64,000 nt of DNA from Saprospiraceae bacterium (lineage in GTDB: Bacteria > Bacteroidota > Bacteroidia > Chitinophagales > Saprospiraceae): NCBI GenBank assembly GCA_016719615.1, contig JADJYQ010000005.1:707766-771765 (forward strand), given 5' to 3'. A program made the position numbers and the translations under genes. The notes beneath the pieces are model-generated. The model was not told the DNA's origin. It made no database searches and saw only the letters and a program-made list of their open reading frames with translations. Below are positions 9,162 to 21,600 of this stretch, piece by piece (positions within the stretch are counted from its first letter, which is position 1; every line of letters starts with the position of its first letter).

Positions 9162-9782
9162 ATGAGCACTATGCAAAAATTATCGAGCTGCCTCTTTTTT
9201 CTGGGAATGACAATCTTATTGACACATATGTCTTGCAAAATGAAAAAAGAGCCATCAACGCTTGATCAGGTGACCGGCCGGTCGTCGGAAAAGCGGGTCA
9301 TGCCGGACACTTTGCCACCTCCAAGTCCACAAGACCTCGCAAAACAAGAGCTTTCAAATCAATTAATGGAAGAATTAAGCAATTACCTTGCACAGCAAAA
9401 GGACATGAGCGAATATGCAGCTTTAGTCAGCCGCATGCAAGGAAAAAACTTGTTTGCGAATGCTTCCAATCAAGGGTATCGCATTTTGGCATTGAGCAAT
9501 GCTGCTCTTCAGAAGCTTCCAGCGCGCGAAAGAGAGATGTTGACAGATGCGTCCGGGGTACATGCCGGATACCAGATGAAGTTTTTCATCCACCATACCT
9601 GTCCGGAACCCAACAATGCCTACTCCGGCTATGCTTATAGGGCTTTAGCAGGCCAAAACCTAAATTTTACAAATGATAGTGTGGGGATGCCAGATTTAAA
9701 AAGAAAGGTGGCCTATCAAAAAGAAGCACAAGTGGGTACAAAATTGCAGGTTTACAGATTGACAGGACCCCTTTTTTATTAA
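9162..9782 (+). CDS. Fasciclin-like lipoprotein of unknown function (cassette copy 1)
   Basis: About 206 residues. A lipoprotein signal ends in lipobox LTHMSC (Cys near residue 25), followed by a charged, Pro-rich linker. The remaining domain contains YRILALSNAALQKLPARER, then GYQMKFFIHHT, which resembles the core of fasciclin (FAS1) domains (FAPTNEAF, then a helix, then the H-box), but it is short and divergent, so this is an inference. The same architecture recurs in the lipoprotein at 11989, and both genes sit directly upstream of HYR-like T9SS proteins. A partner or anchoring role for the secreted protein is possible but unproven. ATG 9162 is preferred over 9126 because it places the signal peptide at the N-terminus. 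Confidence 0.65.
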   Translation: MSTMQKLSSCLFFLGMTILLTHMSCKMKKEPSTLDQVTGRSSEKRVMPDTLPPPSPQDLAKQELSNQLMEELSNYLAQQKDMSEYAALVSRMQGKNLFANASNQGYRILALSNAALQKLPAREREMLTDASGVHAGYQMKFFIHHTCPEPNNAYSGYAYRALAGQNLNFTNDSVGMPDLKRKVAYQKEAQVGTKLQVYRLTGPLFY

Positions 9783-9920
9783 TTTAAATTGTTGATTAAC
9801 AATTAATAATATATATTAAAAAATTAATATAATTTCATCAATGACAAGCATTTGAAGTCTGCGGGTTTCTCTTTAGATTTACAGGGTCTAAAGTAAAATT
9901 CAATTCAAATTTTGTCTCTT

Positions 9921-11645
9921 ATGAAAAAACTATTTATCCAATTCTTTTCCCTTAAAACGCCAATTTTTCTCTTTTGCATGTTGATTTCACAAATCATGTA
10001 TGCGCAATTGCCACCCTGTAATCCAGGATTGGGCAATACCCTTGTCCAAAATAATTTTACCCCGGTAACTGTTTTTATCAATAGCAACAATTGCAAGGTA
10101 TTGGTACCGGATTTGTTGAGTAGATGGACAGCTACCCCAGGACCGGGATTTCAACTGATCAACCTTAGTCAGGCGCCATCTTCAAATTTACAAATTACGA
10201 TGGCAGGAGGTGCAGTTTGTTCCAATGATGAAATCGATGTCTATATCGAAGCCATTTATTTTTATTTGGGGAATCCTGTGGATCCAAGCGATGACATCTT
10301 ATGCAGTATCGTACTTACAGATCATTTTGAAGCGGTAGACGCAACTGCTCCGTCTTTTGTTGGCTTTGGTGATATGACCATCAACGTGACTACAGATTGT
10401 ATCATTGACGCTACCGACGTTAAATTGCTATTAAAGAATGCGCATGTGAAAGACAATTGCACCAGTAAAAATTATTTGGTTGCGAATAGTTGGGTGACGC
10501 CATGTGGACAGAATCCGCCTCAGGATCCTGAATGTCCGGAAGGAATCTATTGTTGGACCTTTCACATCGTCGACGCATGTGGAAATCCAGCAGAGCAGAG
10601 TATTGATGTTACGGTGACAGAAAATGTTCCGCCGGTTATTAATTTACCTGCTAATTTCACTTTAAATGCCAATGCAGATTGCGAAATCACAGAAGCTCAA
10701 TTACTGGCATTGGTCAAAGAATCCCATGTAAGTGACAACTGTACCAGTGATGCGACCTTATTGGATAATCTTGTTGTTGAATATGGTGGATTCGAATGTA
10801 TTTCTTATGATGGTGGACCTATGGTTACCTGTCCATACAATCCGGAAGGCGTTTATTGTTACACCTTTACGACCACGGATGCCTGTGGAAATCCATCAAA
10901 TCCTGAAGTTGTGAGTATTTATGTAAAAGACCTTACTGCACCTGTTTTGATTCCTGCTCCCGATTTTACAGTCTGTTGGCCGGATCCGAATTACCCTTTT
11001 CAGAATTTTACAGCTGAACCTACCGTCATTGAAGCTTGCGATGCTGATTGTGATATCACTTGTATCATATACAGCCAGCGGATAGTTTCGCTCACCAATC
11101 CAATCAAAGGAGCTTATGGCAATAATGTTTATCCTGTCGTAAACCTGGCTGCCGGTCCGAGATTGGCTAAAGTAAGGGTATGTGCTCAGGATCTTTGTGG
11201 AAATGGTGCGCTCAATCCTTCTTTAAACGCCCCATTACCAAGTAATTGTACAATATTATACATTACTTTGGTTTACGATGAAGGCTGTATACCACCGCTG
11301 AAAGATGGAGAAGACGAGCTTACGAGCTTTCAGAAGATTGAAAAAATAAGCCCGGAACTGAATCACTTGGAAACAGAACCTGATGCCGATCTCTATTCAG
11401 GGGCCTATCCAAACCCGTTTTCGAATCAAACACAGGTTCATTTTAACCTTTCACAAGCAGAACATTACAGGATTAGCTTGGTATCACAGACAGGGAAAGT
11501 GATCAAAATCATCAACGGTCATGGACAGCAAGGTAGAAACGTGGTCCGCATCGACAGAAGTGAAATCATCTTTAGCGGATTTTATTTTTGTAAAATCGAG
11601 ACTCCTTTGCGAAGTGAAACCTTGATTTTGCAGCTAACAAATTAA
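9921..11645 (+). CDS. Secreted HYR-like repeat protein with T9SS sorting domain (cassette copy 1)
   Basis: 574 residues. A signal peptide is cleaved near residue 28 (IMYA before QLPPC). The N-terminal domain (VPDLLSRWTAT, then IYFYLGNPVDPSDD) is homologous to that of the giant protein at 12620. Cys-rich HYR-like repeats follow (VSDNCTS, then TDACGNPS, then VKDLTAPV). A T9SS type A domain covers about residues 495-574 (YPNPFSNQTQVHFNL, ending SGFYFCKIET). It is exported and probably surface attached. The TTG at 9912 is a less likely start than ATG 9921. It follows the lipoprotein by about 140 bp and ends before a strong terminator, so the pair may form an operon. Confidence 0.85.
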   Translation: MKKLFIQFFSLKTPIFLFCMLISQIMYAQLPPCNPGLGNTLVQNNFTPVTVFINSNNCKVLVPDLLSRWTATPGPGFQLINLSQAPSSNLQITMAGGAVCSNDEIDVYIEAIYFYLGNPVDPSDDILCSIVLTDHFEAVDATAPSFVGFGDMTINVTTDCIIDATDVKLLLKNAHVKDNCTSKNYLVANSWVTPCGQNPPQDPECPEGIYCWTFHIVDACGNPAEQSIDVTVTENVPPVINLPANFTLNANADCEITEAQLLALVKESHVSDNCTSDATLLDNLVVEYGGFECISYDGGPMVTCPYNPEGVYCYTFTTTDACGNPSNPEVVSIYVKDLTAPVLIPAPDFTVCWPDPNYPFQNFTAEPTVIEACDADCDITCIIYSQRIVSLTNPIKGAYGNNVYPVVNLAAGPRLAKVRVCAQDLCGNGALNPSLNAPLPSNCTILYITLVYDEGCIPPLKDGEDELTSFQKIEKISPELNHLETEPDADLYSGAYPNPFSNQTQVHFNLSQAEHYRISLVSQTGKVIKIINGHGQQGRNVVRIDRSEIIFSGFYFCKIETPLRSETLILQLTN

Positions 11646-11670
11646 GGATTTCATAATATGTAAGATAATT

Positions 11671-11702
11671 AAAAAAAGGCGGTTACATCCGCCTTTTTTT
11701 TT
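11671..11702 (+). terminator. Rho-independent terminator after the first cassette
   Basis: Stem AAAAAAAGGCGG / CCGCCTTTTTTT with loop TTACAT, ending in a run of nine or more T. The A-run on the other side would let it work in both directions. Confidence 0.9.
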
Positions 11703-11859
11703 ATATATGATATGGGTTAAGGTATTGAGACGGAAACATTAAATTAACACATATTAAAAAAATAGTTTTATATAATGCTGATTTATAGTTATATATATTT
11801 TAGTAAAAAAAAAATATAAATTTTTTACAGGACTATAGTAACGAATTGAAACCAGCACT

Positions 11860-11867
11860 TATATTTG
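11860..11867 (+). promoter_or_regulatory. -7 box TATATTTG with a ~120-nt structured leader
   Basis: TAnnTTTG match about 120 bp upstream of the lipoprotein ATG at 11989. The intended leader holds a hairpin GGGATG...CATCCC (11881-11899) and a second one GGAT...ATCC near 11938-11952, followed by a T-rich stretch (CCTTTTTT). This could be an attenuator or a stabilising leader; no known riboswitch class was recognised. Confidence 0.45.
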
Positions 11868-11988
11868 CAAGGTATTATTAGGGATGTAGAAGCCATCCCT
11901 GACGAAGCATAATATTGTAAGTTATTGATTGTCTTAAGGATAAACTAGATCCTGACGGCCTTTTTTAGCTTATAGAACCAAACCTAGG

Positions 11989-12612
11989 ATGAAAAGACGC
12001 AGAATTTTAACAGACTTAAGTCTGTCTTACTCTATTCCATGGACTATTATGGTGGTCGTAGCTACCATTTGCTTCCTGTCGTGCGCCTGCAAATCAAAAG
12101 GGAATACTCCTGAGCCTGCTGCAGCTACTTCAGCTCCGGCAGCGCCTCCGACACCAGCCGCTAACAACTCATTTGTTCCACAAGCAGAATTGGAATCCAC
12201 TTATAAACAATTGGTGGCCGCTGTCAAAGCGCAACCGGGTTTTGAATTTTATGGCGAATTCCTCGACAATGGTAAATATCTCAATTCCTTTATGAGGATG
12301 GATATTTTGAAATTCATCGTCCTAATTCCGTCAGATGCTTCTTTGAAATCTTTAGGAGAAGTTGAGTTCTCTAAATTGATTTATCCGGAACTGGTTACAC
12401 AGGATCACCTGAACTTTTTCCAAAAACATACTGCTTTTGGTGCAGTAGCTGAGGGACCTAATCCAACATACAGGACCTTCCACAACAGAATGATAAACCT
12501 TGATAATAGCAATAAACAACTGATTTCCGGAAATTTCAAAACGCGCATTGTGCACGAGGAGAAAGTCAATCCGGCGATTCAGCTGCTTTTTGTTGAAAAC
12601 CTCATCAACTAA
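11989..12612 (+). CDS. Fasciclin-like lipoprotein of unknown function (cassette copy 2)
   Basis: 207 residues with a lipoprotein signal (lipobox FLSCAC near residues 31-34), then a low-complexity linker rich in Ala and Pro (about residues 40-60). The folded part contains FIVLIPSDASLKSL, then LVTQDHLNFFQKH, which again recalls the FAS1 core (threading-level similarity, inferred). It parallels the lipoprotein at 9162 in size, layout and position upstream of a T9SS repeat protein. Its stop lies 7 bp before the ATG of the giant gene, so the two are very probably cotranscribed. Function is unknown; a membrane-anchored partner of the giant secreted protein is a reasonable idea. Confidence 0.7.
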   Translation: MKRRRILTDLSLSYSIPWTIMVVVATICFLSCACKSKGNTPEPAAATSAPAAPPTPAANNSFVPQAELESTYKQLVAAVKAQPGFEFYGEFLDNGKYLNSFMRMDILKFIVLIPSDASLKSLGEVEFSKLIYPELVTQDHLNFFQKHTAFGAVAEGPNPTYRTFHNRMINLDNSNKQLISGNFKTRIVHEEKVNPAIQLLFVENLIN

Positions 12613-12619
12613 AATTAAA

Positions 12620-15600
12620 ATGAACAGTAAACCTAATCTCATGAAAAACGATTCTACATTCCAATTCCGGTCTTTTGGATGGCTACTAGCGCTGTTGCTT
12701 TCCGTTGGTCTGGCTACGATGAGCCACGCTCAGATCCCAGCTTGTCCCGCTGGTGCTCCCGGGCCCGCTGGTACCTTAACTGGACCTGTCGGACCTTTCC
12801 CATTTTTGGGTGGACTTAATGGAGCCTGCAATGCAGTAGTTCCAGATCTTTTACCAAGATGGACTGCAACCGCGAACGGCCCTGACTGGGTTTTAATCAC
12901 TGTGGAACAGGCTCCGCTTGCCGGGACTTTGCTGAATTTGCCACGTACTTCTACGTGTTCGGATGCAGATATCACGGTGCAGATTGCTGCGGTATATTTT
13001 TATCTAGGTGATCCGCTTGATCCCGCAGATAATATATTATGTTCCATCGTCGGAATAGATATCTTTAGAATCGAAGATAACATTCCTCCAACCGTCGATA
13101 ATCCTATCAGCAGGACCTTCGATGTCATTGCTGGTTGCCAGGTCACTGAGGCGATGATCCGGGCATCTTTGGGCAATGGAGTTGTAGATGACAACTGTAC
13201 TGATGATGCAACCTTATTGGCAAACATCACAATTACGGGTGCTCCTCTTACTTTGGTATGTCCTACCAGTCCGAGTGTCCAACCGGTGACTTACCGAACA
13301 ACAGATGCTTGCGGTAACTTATCTAATATAGGTACAATTAATGTGACTTTACGCGATCTTACAGCTCCTGTTCCAACATGCGTGGCCAACCAAAGCCGCA
13401 ACTGGAACGCTGCTTGTCAATATACAGTGGAAGATTTCAGACCTTTGATCACTTCAATGGATATTTGTGGTGGACCAGGGTTTACTTATAGCCAAAGAGT
13501 GATCGCTCCAATTATAGCTCCAAACAATACTTTCCCAACAGTAACCGGAGCCGGTTGTCCTTCTTTAAGGACCCTTGTTATCCGCATCTGTGCGCAGGAT
13601 TGTTTTGGAAATGGTCCATTGAATCCAGGCGGAGCAAGTCCTACTGTTCCTGCAAACTGCTGTACATTTACAATAACAATTACCGACAATACACTGCCAG
13701 TTGCTCAACCTGCGAATTGTCCGGCTCCAGTTTTATTAACAGCTGATGCCGATTGTATGGTTACGATTCCGGATTTCAGAAATAGCTCACTGTTCGCTGA
13801 CAACTGCGATCCAATAATCGACCCAACAGATATTATACAAACACCACCTCCAGGACCATTTGATGCAAGTGGACTTACTTGTCCTCCTATCGCAATGTTT
13901 GATGTGGTATTTACTTATACAGATTGTAATGGCAACGGACCTGTAGTTCTTACTTGTCCAGATGTCATTTCTATCCAGGACCTTATGGCACCTGATGCTG
14001 TAACATGTCCGATTCCAATGGATACTTTTAATATGGCCATCGATCCGGTGACCTGCCAATATACATTTGCGACAGTTCCAGCAGATTGGTTTGATGATAA
14101 TGCGGTTGCGACTGACAATTGCGATCCCGATCCGATTGAGCACAATGATCTGGCTACTTTCGATTGTACAGAATTGGGCATTCAGCCAATTCCCGTTTGG
14201 GCTGAAGATTGCAGCGGAAACGTAAGTGGCATTTTAGCTAATTGCAATGTATTTATCCGCGCGAATCCGATGGATGCACATTGGACCAATCCTGGTCCGG
14301 TTTGTATGACAGATTTGCCTTTAGATTTATGTGCATTTATCACGGGTGTTGATTGCGGCGAGTGGAGTGGTGATCAGCTCACAGCCGGCAGATGTTCTGC
14401 AGGTGGTGGAATTTTCAATCCACCGGCTCCCGGTGCTTACGCAGTAACATATACAGTAGGAGATGCTGATTGCCATGTGGAATTGACCCGCGTCATCCAG
14501 GTAGAGCAATCTTTTGCAGCTCCTTTCTTAATCAATGATTTCGGAATTTGCTGGTGTCCTGATCAACTTTTGGATCTTGAAACCTTATTATTAGGCTCAG
14601 CTCCTGAAGGTGGTGTTTGGACGATTTCCAACACTCCGGGTTTAGCTTTAAATTTACTTCCGCCTCCGGGCCCGGGCAACTCTCATGCTGCCAGATATGA
14701 CGGTGGTTGCGGAGTGTCAACAATAACATATACTTATAATGATTGTAGCGGTGCTACAGTTACTGATGTCATAAATATTACCATTAGGGAATGTCCAAGA
14801 ATAGGTTGGGATGTGGCTACTGATTATTGTCAAGATGAGCCATTTTTCCAAAGGTATTTCTTATTGAATGGTTGTAGTGACTACGTGGTTACTATGGATG
14901 TCGTAGTAGGTCCTGGTCCAAATCCAGATGATTTAATTGGTGGAGCACCTATTACTGGGCCTTTAACAGGATTTAGCCATCCGGTTTTAAACACGCAAGT
15001 ACCAGCTGGTGAATATGGAATTTTATTAAGAATTGTTGACCCAACAGGTATTTGCCAAACAATTCAAGATGGCAGAGTAATTCGCATCTTCCAGGCAGCT
15101 GCTCCTCAATCGAGTGTTGCAGGAATCAGAAATCCCGGTGTGCTTTGCGAAACAGATACCTGGCCATTGGTTTTAAGTTTAATAGATCCTAACGACTTAT
15201 CCGGAAACCCGTTGACTGCTGACAATGTCAGATGGTTTGGCGGTGGAGTTGATGATAACGGTACTACAGGTACATTCACTCCTAACGATTCGGATGGCGA
15301 TGGATTCCCTGGTCCGGGTAGTTATACTGTTTGTGCAAGTGTTGGTGACCAACGTTGCGAACAAATTTATTGCACCATAATAGAAATAGACAATCACGTA
15401 CCGGGTTCTTGCACTTTGCAGTCTTATGCTGCTTGTTTGGAGCCGGGTGCAACCATATCTTTTGCAGATTTATTGACAACAAACGCCCCAATGGGTGGGA
15501 AGTTTACAGTAACTGGCATTATAGGTGGTGTTGAAGAAACATTTAATCATACAGGTGGAGTTCAATCTTGGGTTGTTCCAGCCGGAGTCACTCAGGTGAA

Positions 15601-18600
15601 TATCGAAGCCTGGGGTGCTCAAGGTGGAGCTGGAAGTTGGTTTGGATTCTGCGGAACAGGTGGTTTAGGAGGATATGCTTCTGGAACCCTTGCTGTAACA
15701 CCCGGTCAGGTATTAAATATTTACGTAGGTGGTCAAGGAGTAGGTGATGATGTAACTGACATGAATAGCCCGGGTGGATTTAACGGTGGTGGAAATGGTG
15801 GTTTTGATAATTTCCCTCAGGTAGCAAACGGCGGTGGAGGTGGAGGTGCTTCCGATATAAGAGTTGGAGGCAATACATTAGGTGATCGAGTAATAGTAGC
15901 CGGTGGTGGTGGTGGTGCCGCATGTAACTCAAATGGAGGAAATGGCGGTGGCCTTACCGGAGATCCGGGTGGTAATTATATCAATTCAATTGGTGGAGGT
16001 GGAGGAACCCAAGCATCCGGAGGATTAGCGGGGTTACTTACCAGAGGTGCTACACATGGATCTTTAGGATTAGGTGGTAATGGAAGTACAAATGTTGCAG
16101 CTCACGGCTGCGGTGGTGGTGGTGGTGGATTTTATGGCGGTGGTGGAGGAACATCAACTACTGACCATGGTTCTGGTTGGGGTGCCAGCGGTGGTGGTGG
16201 CTCATCATATATTGGTGGTGTTACATCAGGAATTACAAATCCTGGCGTTCAATCTGGAAATGGCCTTGTAAGAATAACCGCAAATAATCCAGCCTTTAAC
16301 GTAGTAGTAGGCGATATGGTAACCGGAGTTGTTTACAACGGCGGTTGCGGTGCTATAGAATACGAATACCGCGTAGAAAGCTGTCCAGATGACATCGTTT
16401 GTACCGGAATTATAGAAATCAGTCAGAAACCACATATTGATATCATTGGCCCACAATTATATTGTGCAAATGATAATGTGGATTATACTTTAAGAAATAA
16501 TGGCGATGCGCAAGTTTGTGGTGTATTAGGCGTTTGGACCGGTCCTGGTGTAACAGATCATGGAAATGGTCTTACGGCAGATTTCAATCCGGCAACAGCT
16601 GGTGAAGGAACGCATTATGCGATTTATACTTTAGAAGTTGAAGAACCAGTCACCTGTACTGATGTTGATACTTTAGAAATTGTGGTTTATGCAGCTAGTG
16701 ACCCATCATTCACACTTCCACAGAATACCTGTGAAGATGTAACTGATATCACATTGACGCTCAACAACCCAGATAATTCAGTTGACGAAGGCTCTCCAGA
16801 CGGAGTTGCAGAAGTTTTCTGGTCAGGTCCAGGTGTTACAGACGGAACTGGTGATGATCCTAACGGAACATTTAATCCATCAGTCGCAGGTCCTGGTTAT
16901 CACCTGATTTGCGTTATGACTGGAGAAGCATCTTGCATGAAATACTCTTGTCAGCTGATCGAAGTACATGAAGTTAGAAATGCAAGCTTGGTTTCAGATA
17001 GATCATTAGGTTGCTTTGATTTTGATTTTGGATTTGGACCGTTTGTTTATTTTGATCTGAATCAATTGTATCTAAACAATGCTACGACTCGAGGTGGTAC
17101 TTGGAGTGTAATTTCAGGTGCTTCAACAGTTAGAAATGAAATTTTAGTAGCTGGCCCTGGCTGTCATCAGCTCAGATATACTGTTCCAGCAGCATATCCT
17201 GGTGCAATTGGAGGTTGTGGTGAAGCTGTAGATGATATATTCATTAATCTTGGAGAAGAACCTCAAACGCGTTTTGATATGGCGGAGGAAGCTTGTTGGG
17301 ATGGTATAGACGCTTCTTTGACGCTTCCTACTAATTATACAGGAGAAACTTACGGAAACGGAACGTCTTCAAGAGTATATGCATGGACTGCCACGCTTCA
17401 ATCAGGAGCTGGTCCAGTGCCAACATTTAATTTAAATAATATTCAAGAGCCTACTATCATTATACATGGTGGAGGTGTGTTCAATATTTGCTTAACGGAA
17501 ACTTTGAATTATGCGGCTTGTGGAGCTGCTGGGGCTTCCAGCTTCTGCACAAGAACTTATTGTGAATTGCTTTCAATTACACAAACCAACGTAGAAGTTA
17601 ATCCAAGCTGGACGCGTCCAAATCCTTACCAATTCTGTACTACAGATCCTTGTATTGATTTAGATGTATTGATCACAGGAAATACAGGTGGTGTGTTTAC
17701 AGGAACAGGAGTTTCTGTTTTTGGAGCACATCCAAACTACCAATTCTGTCCTGGAGCTGCAGGTCCCGGTGTACATGTGATCACTTACACAGTTCAGAAC
17801 GGAGCTGGTTGTACAGCAGTGATGTCTCATAATGTTGAGGTATATGCACCCGTTAATGCAATCTGTCCAGAGAATGACTTCACTTTAGCTTGTGGAACAA
17901 GGAGATTGGGATCTGCTGTTACTTATGGCGGATTTGCAAATGCAAGTGAATTCTTTATTCCAGTAAATATTGAGTCCTATTATACCATGGGTACTTTTGA
18001 CCTCGAAACCTTCCTTTGCCCAGCGGCTACAAGAGGTGGTACTTGGTCTATGGTATCTAGCCCTGCAAATGCATTGGGTGGTGGTATTACCGGAGCTATC
18101 AACGGAGTAAATACTTTGATTTATACAGATCCAGGTTGTTATGTTGTTCAATATACAGTTCAAGCATGGCCCGGAGCTACTCCAGGTTGTGTATCAACCA
18201 TGCAATATCGTTTAACAGTTGGTGAAGAGCCAACACCGAAATTTACTTTACCTAATGAAATATGCTGGGCGCCAGGCGTTCCAACGATTTCTTATAACAT
18301 AGTGCCTACTTATCTTGAAAGCACGCTTCCTCATCCTCAGACCACTTTCTTCCTTCGTGCATTTAGCACCAGCAATGCAGCTGTTGCAACAGTTTCTGCA
18401 GGAGGATTAGTGACGATCATTGGTGCAGGTACTGCTACAATTTGTATGCAAGAGCATTACGACAATGCAAATTGCTCATTCGTTGAATGCCGCAAAGAGT
18501 ATTGTCAGACCATTACCGTAACCAATACAACTACTGCTTCTTCACCAAACTGGACCGGTTTCGGACCTATTTGCGTAGATGCAGCTTGTGTGAACTTAAC

Positions 18601-21600
18601 GGCATTGGTTACAGGTACTCCAGGTGGTGTGTTTACAGGACAGGGTGTAGTCATAAATGGCGCACATCCAAATTATCTATTCTGTCCTTCAATTGCTGGT
18701 GTAGGTACTCATGTAGTAACCTATACTGTAAACAGTCCTGACGGATGTACAAACGTACTTTCTAGAAATATCGTTGTTGCTCCACTTGCGAATGCAACAT
18801 TGGCTAATAAACAATTGCCATGTCTTGTTGAACCAGGAGGAGTTATTCCATTATCAGTGTTGTTTGCAAGTACTGCAACCAGCCCTGGTGGAACTTGGAC
18901 ATTTTCAAATACACCTCCGGCAGGTGCGCAAATCATGGGTAATAATTTGGTTTATACCCAAGCGGGTTGTTATTGCTTTACCTATACAGTAGCAACTGTA
19001 CCAGGTGCTACTGGTGGTGACTGTTTCGCTCAAGGTTCTGCTTGCTTGCAAATCTCTGAGCAACCAACACCTAATTTCAGCGTACAAAATGAAATTTGTT
19101 GGTCAGCTAATGATCCGGTGACAACATTTACACCTTTGGTAAACAGTCCAAGTTATGATGCTGCTGGAACAGTAACCAGATCATGGGGAACCAATCCTGC
19201 TGTATTGCCACAGATAACATTGAATACTGCAACTGGTGCATTTACAATTAATGGTCCGGTGCCTCCTGGTGGATTAAACTTCCAGTTGTGCATGACAGAG
19301 AATATTACCACAGCAGCTTGTGGCCCATCTACGGGTCCAAATCCTGCTACTCCAGGTAATCCACTAATTGTTTGCACTGAGCAGACTTGTGAGCTTATTG
19401 TTATCCGCGATGGAACATTATTGAATGCTTCGTTCACTATTTCACCTGTTAATCCATGCGTGGGTCAGGCAGTTACTTTGACTCCTGTAACTCCGGGTGG
19501 AACCTTTACTGGTGCCGGTGTAACCAATCCGGGTAATGGTGGAAATGGAACTTTCGTTGCTCCTGCTTGTGGAATCTACGCAGTTACTTATATCGTGGAT
19601 GATCCAAATGGTTGTAACAATTCTTATACATTAAATATTTATACAGATACGATTCGTCCGGTATTAAATGTACCTGCGAATCTTACAGTTGATTGTCAGG
19701 CAACCTTGTCCCCATCAATGGCGGCATGGGCTGCCGGTGCTACGGCAACAGACAATTGCGGCGCAGTGACTGTAACCAGCAGAGTATTTGACAGACAATC
19801 TTCATGTAGTCCTGGAACTGGAACTTATGTGTTCCAATTTACTGCTACCGATGCTTGCGGAAATACTAGAGTTGGTTATGCAAACTATACCGTAAGAGAT
19901 ATAACTGCTCCAGTTGTTACAGGTGGTGGTAATCTCGTAGTTGAATGCGGAAATGACGTTTATGCAAGAGTTTATCAGTGGATAGATTCTCACGCAGGTG
20001 CTACTGCTACCGATGCTTGTGATGGATCTCCTTATTTGTTATGGTCGAATAATTTTAACGGTCTTATCAATGATTATTGCGGTGCTGCGGTGCCTGTGAC
20101 CTTTACAGTAAGAGACCGTTGCGGAAATTCAAGCAGTTTCACATTTACATTACAGGTTCGGGACCAAACTCCTCCAATTTGGAACGTACGTCCGGTGAAC
20201 GCTACATTTGAATGCGACAACACTACTGATCCTTATTCTCAGGTATCCGGTTGGTTACGTACCAACGGAGATGGAATTGCTTTAGACTCATGTTTCACTT
20301 CAGTTAGTTATATCAATAACTTCAATGGTTTGACAGGCGGTTGCAATCGCAATACTGGATCAGCTCTTGTTACTTTCTGGGCTATTGATGCTTGCGGAAA
20401 CAGCTCTTCAGCTCAAGCTAGTGTAACTGTTGTTGATCGCACGCAACCTGAAATCACTTCAGCTGCTAAGGACACTACAGTTGAATGTGATGGTCAAGGA
20501 AACACAAGAGATTTTGAAATTTGGATTGCTAATCATGGTGGTGCTCGTGCAACGGATCTCTGCAGCGGCGTAAGTTGTGGACCTGTCGCTGGCGCTCGTG
20601 CTGCTTTTGTAACAGGAACTTCATTGCCTTGGGGTGGTGGTCCCGGATATGATGATTATACAACTTCAATGAATCAAATCTTTGGAGCAGGTAATTGGGA
20701 TCAATTTAACTTCAATGCTCCTGCTGCTACGATCTTCTCACAGAATTACAGATTCATTTATTTGGATGGTGGCGATGGTGAAGCAAGTGCATTTAATACT
20801 TTTGTCAACAATAACCGTACTTTAATTGAAGGATGGGTAGCTTGTGGTGGTAGACTATTACTGAATGCTGCTCCAAATGTGGGCGGTAATATTTCTCTTG
20901 GATTTGGTGGAGTACAGATATTGTATACACCAGGTAATCCTCCTGCCGGTACTTGGGTACCAAGTGTCACAGCATCAGGTGCAATATTGGCTGGACCTTA
21001 TCAACCGACTGGAGCTAATTATACTGGTAATTTCTTTGGACATGCAATTGTAGGTCCTCCGACAATGACAGTTATGATTCGCGAGGTTGGTGGTGCAACC
21101 AGACCTGTATTTGCTCAATCCTTATGGGGTAGTGGCGTAGTTATGTTTGGTGGTATGACAGCTTCAGGCTTCCATTCACCACAACCGAATGCTAGAAATC
21201 TTAAATGGAATATTTTAGATAGACTTAATACACTTCCATTACAAAACGATATCAATCGTTTGACAGATGGTATTTTCGTTTGGGATACAACTTTGATGCG
21301 TACTGAAGTTACTTGCGGACAAAATCGCATTTTGACTTACATGTTCAATGCTTTGGATTCTTGCGGAAATATTTCAAATGCTTCAATAGCTAAATTCATT
21401 GTTCGCGATACAACGCCTCCGGTATGGGTTGCAAACCCTGCCAACGAAATTGTTGAATGCGATAGCCGTGGAAACATTGCACAATTGAACGCTTGGTTAG
21501 CGATTAACGGTAGAGGAACAATCCTTGGAGATCCTTGTAATGGAACCGTTCGCTTTGAGCATGATCTCGTTCGCGAATACGATCGTTGCAGCAATACGGA

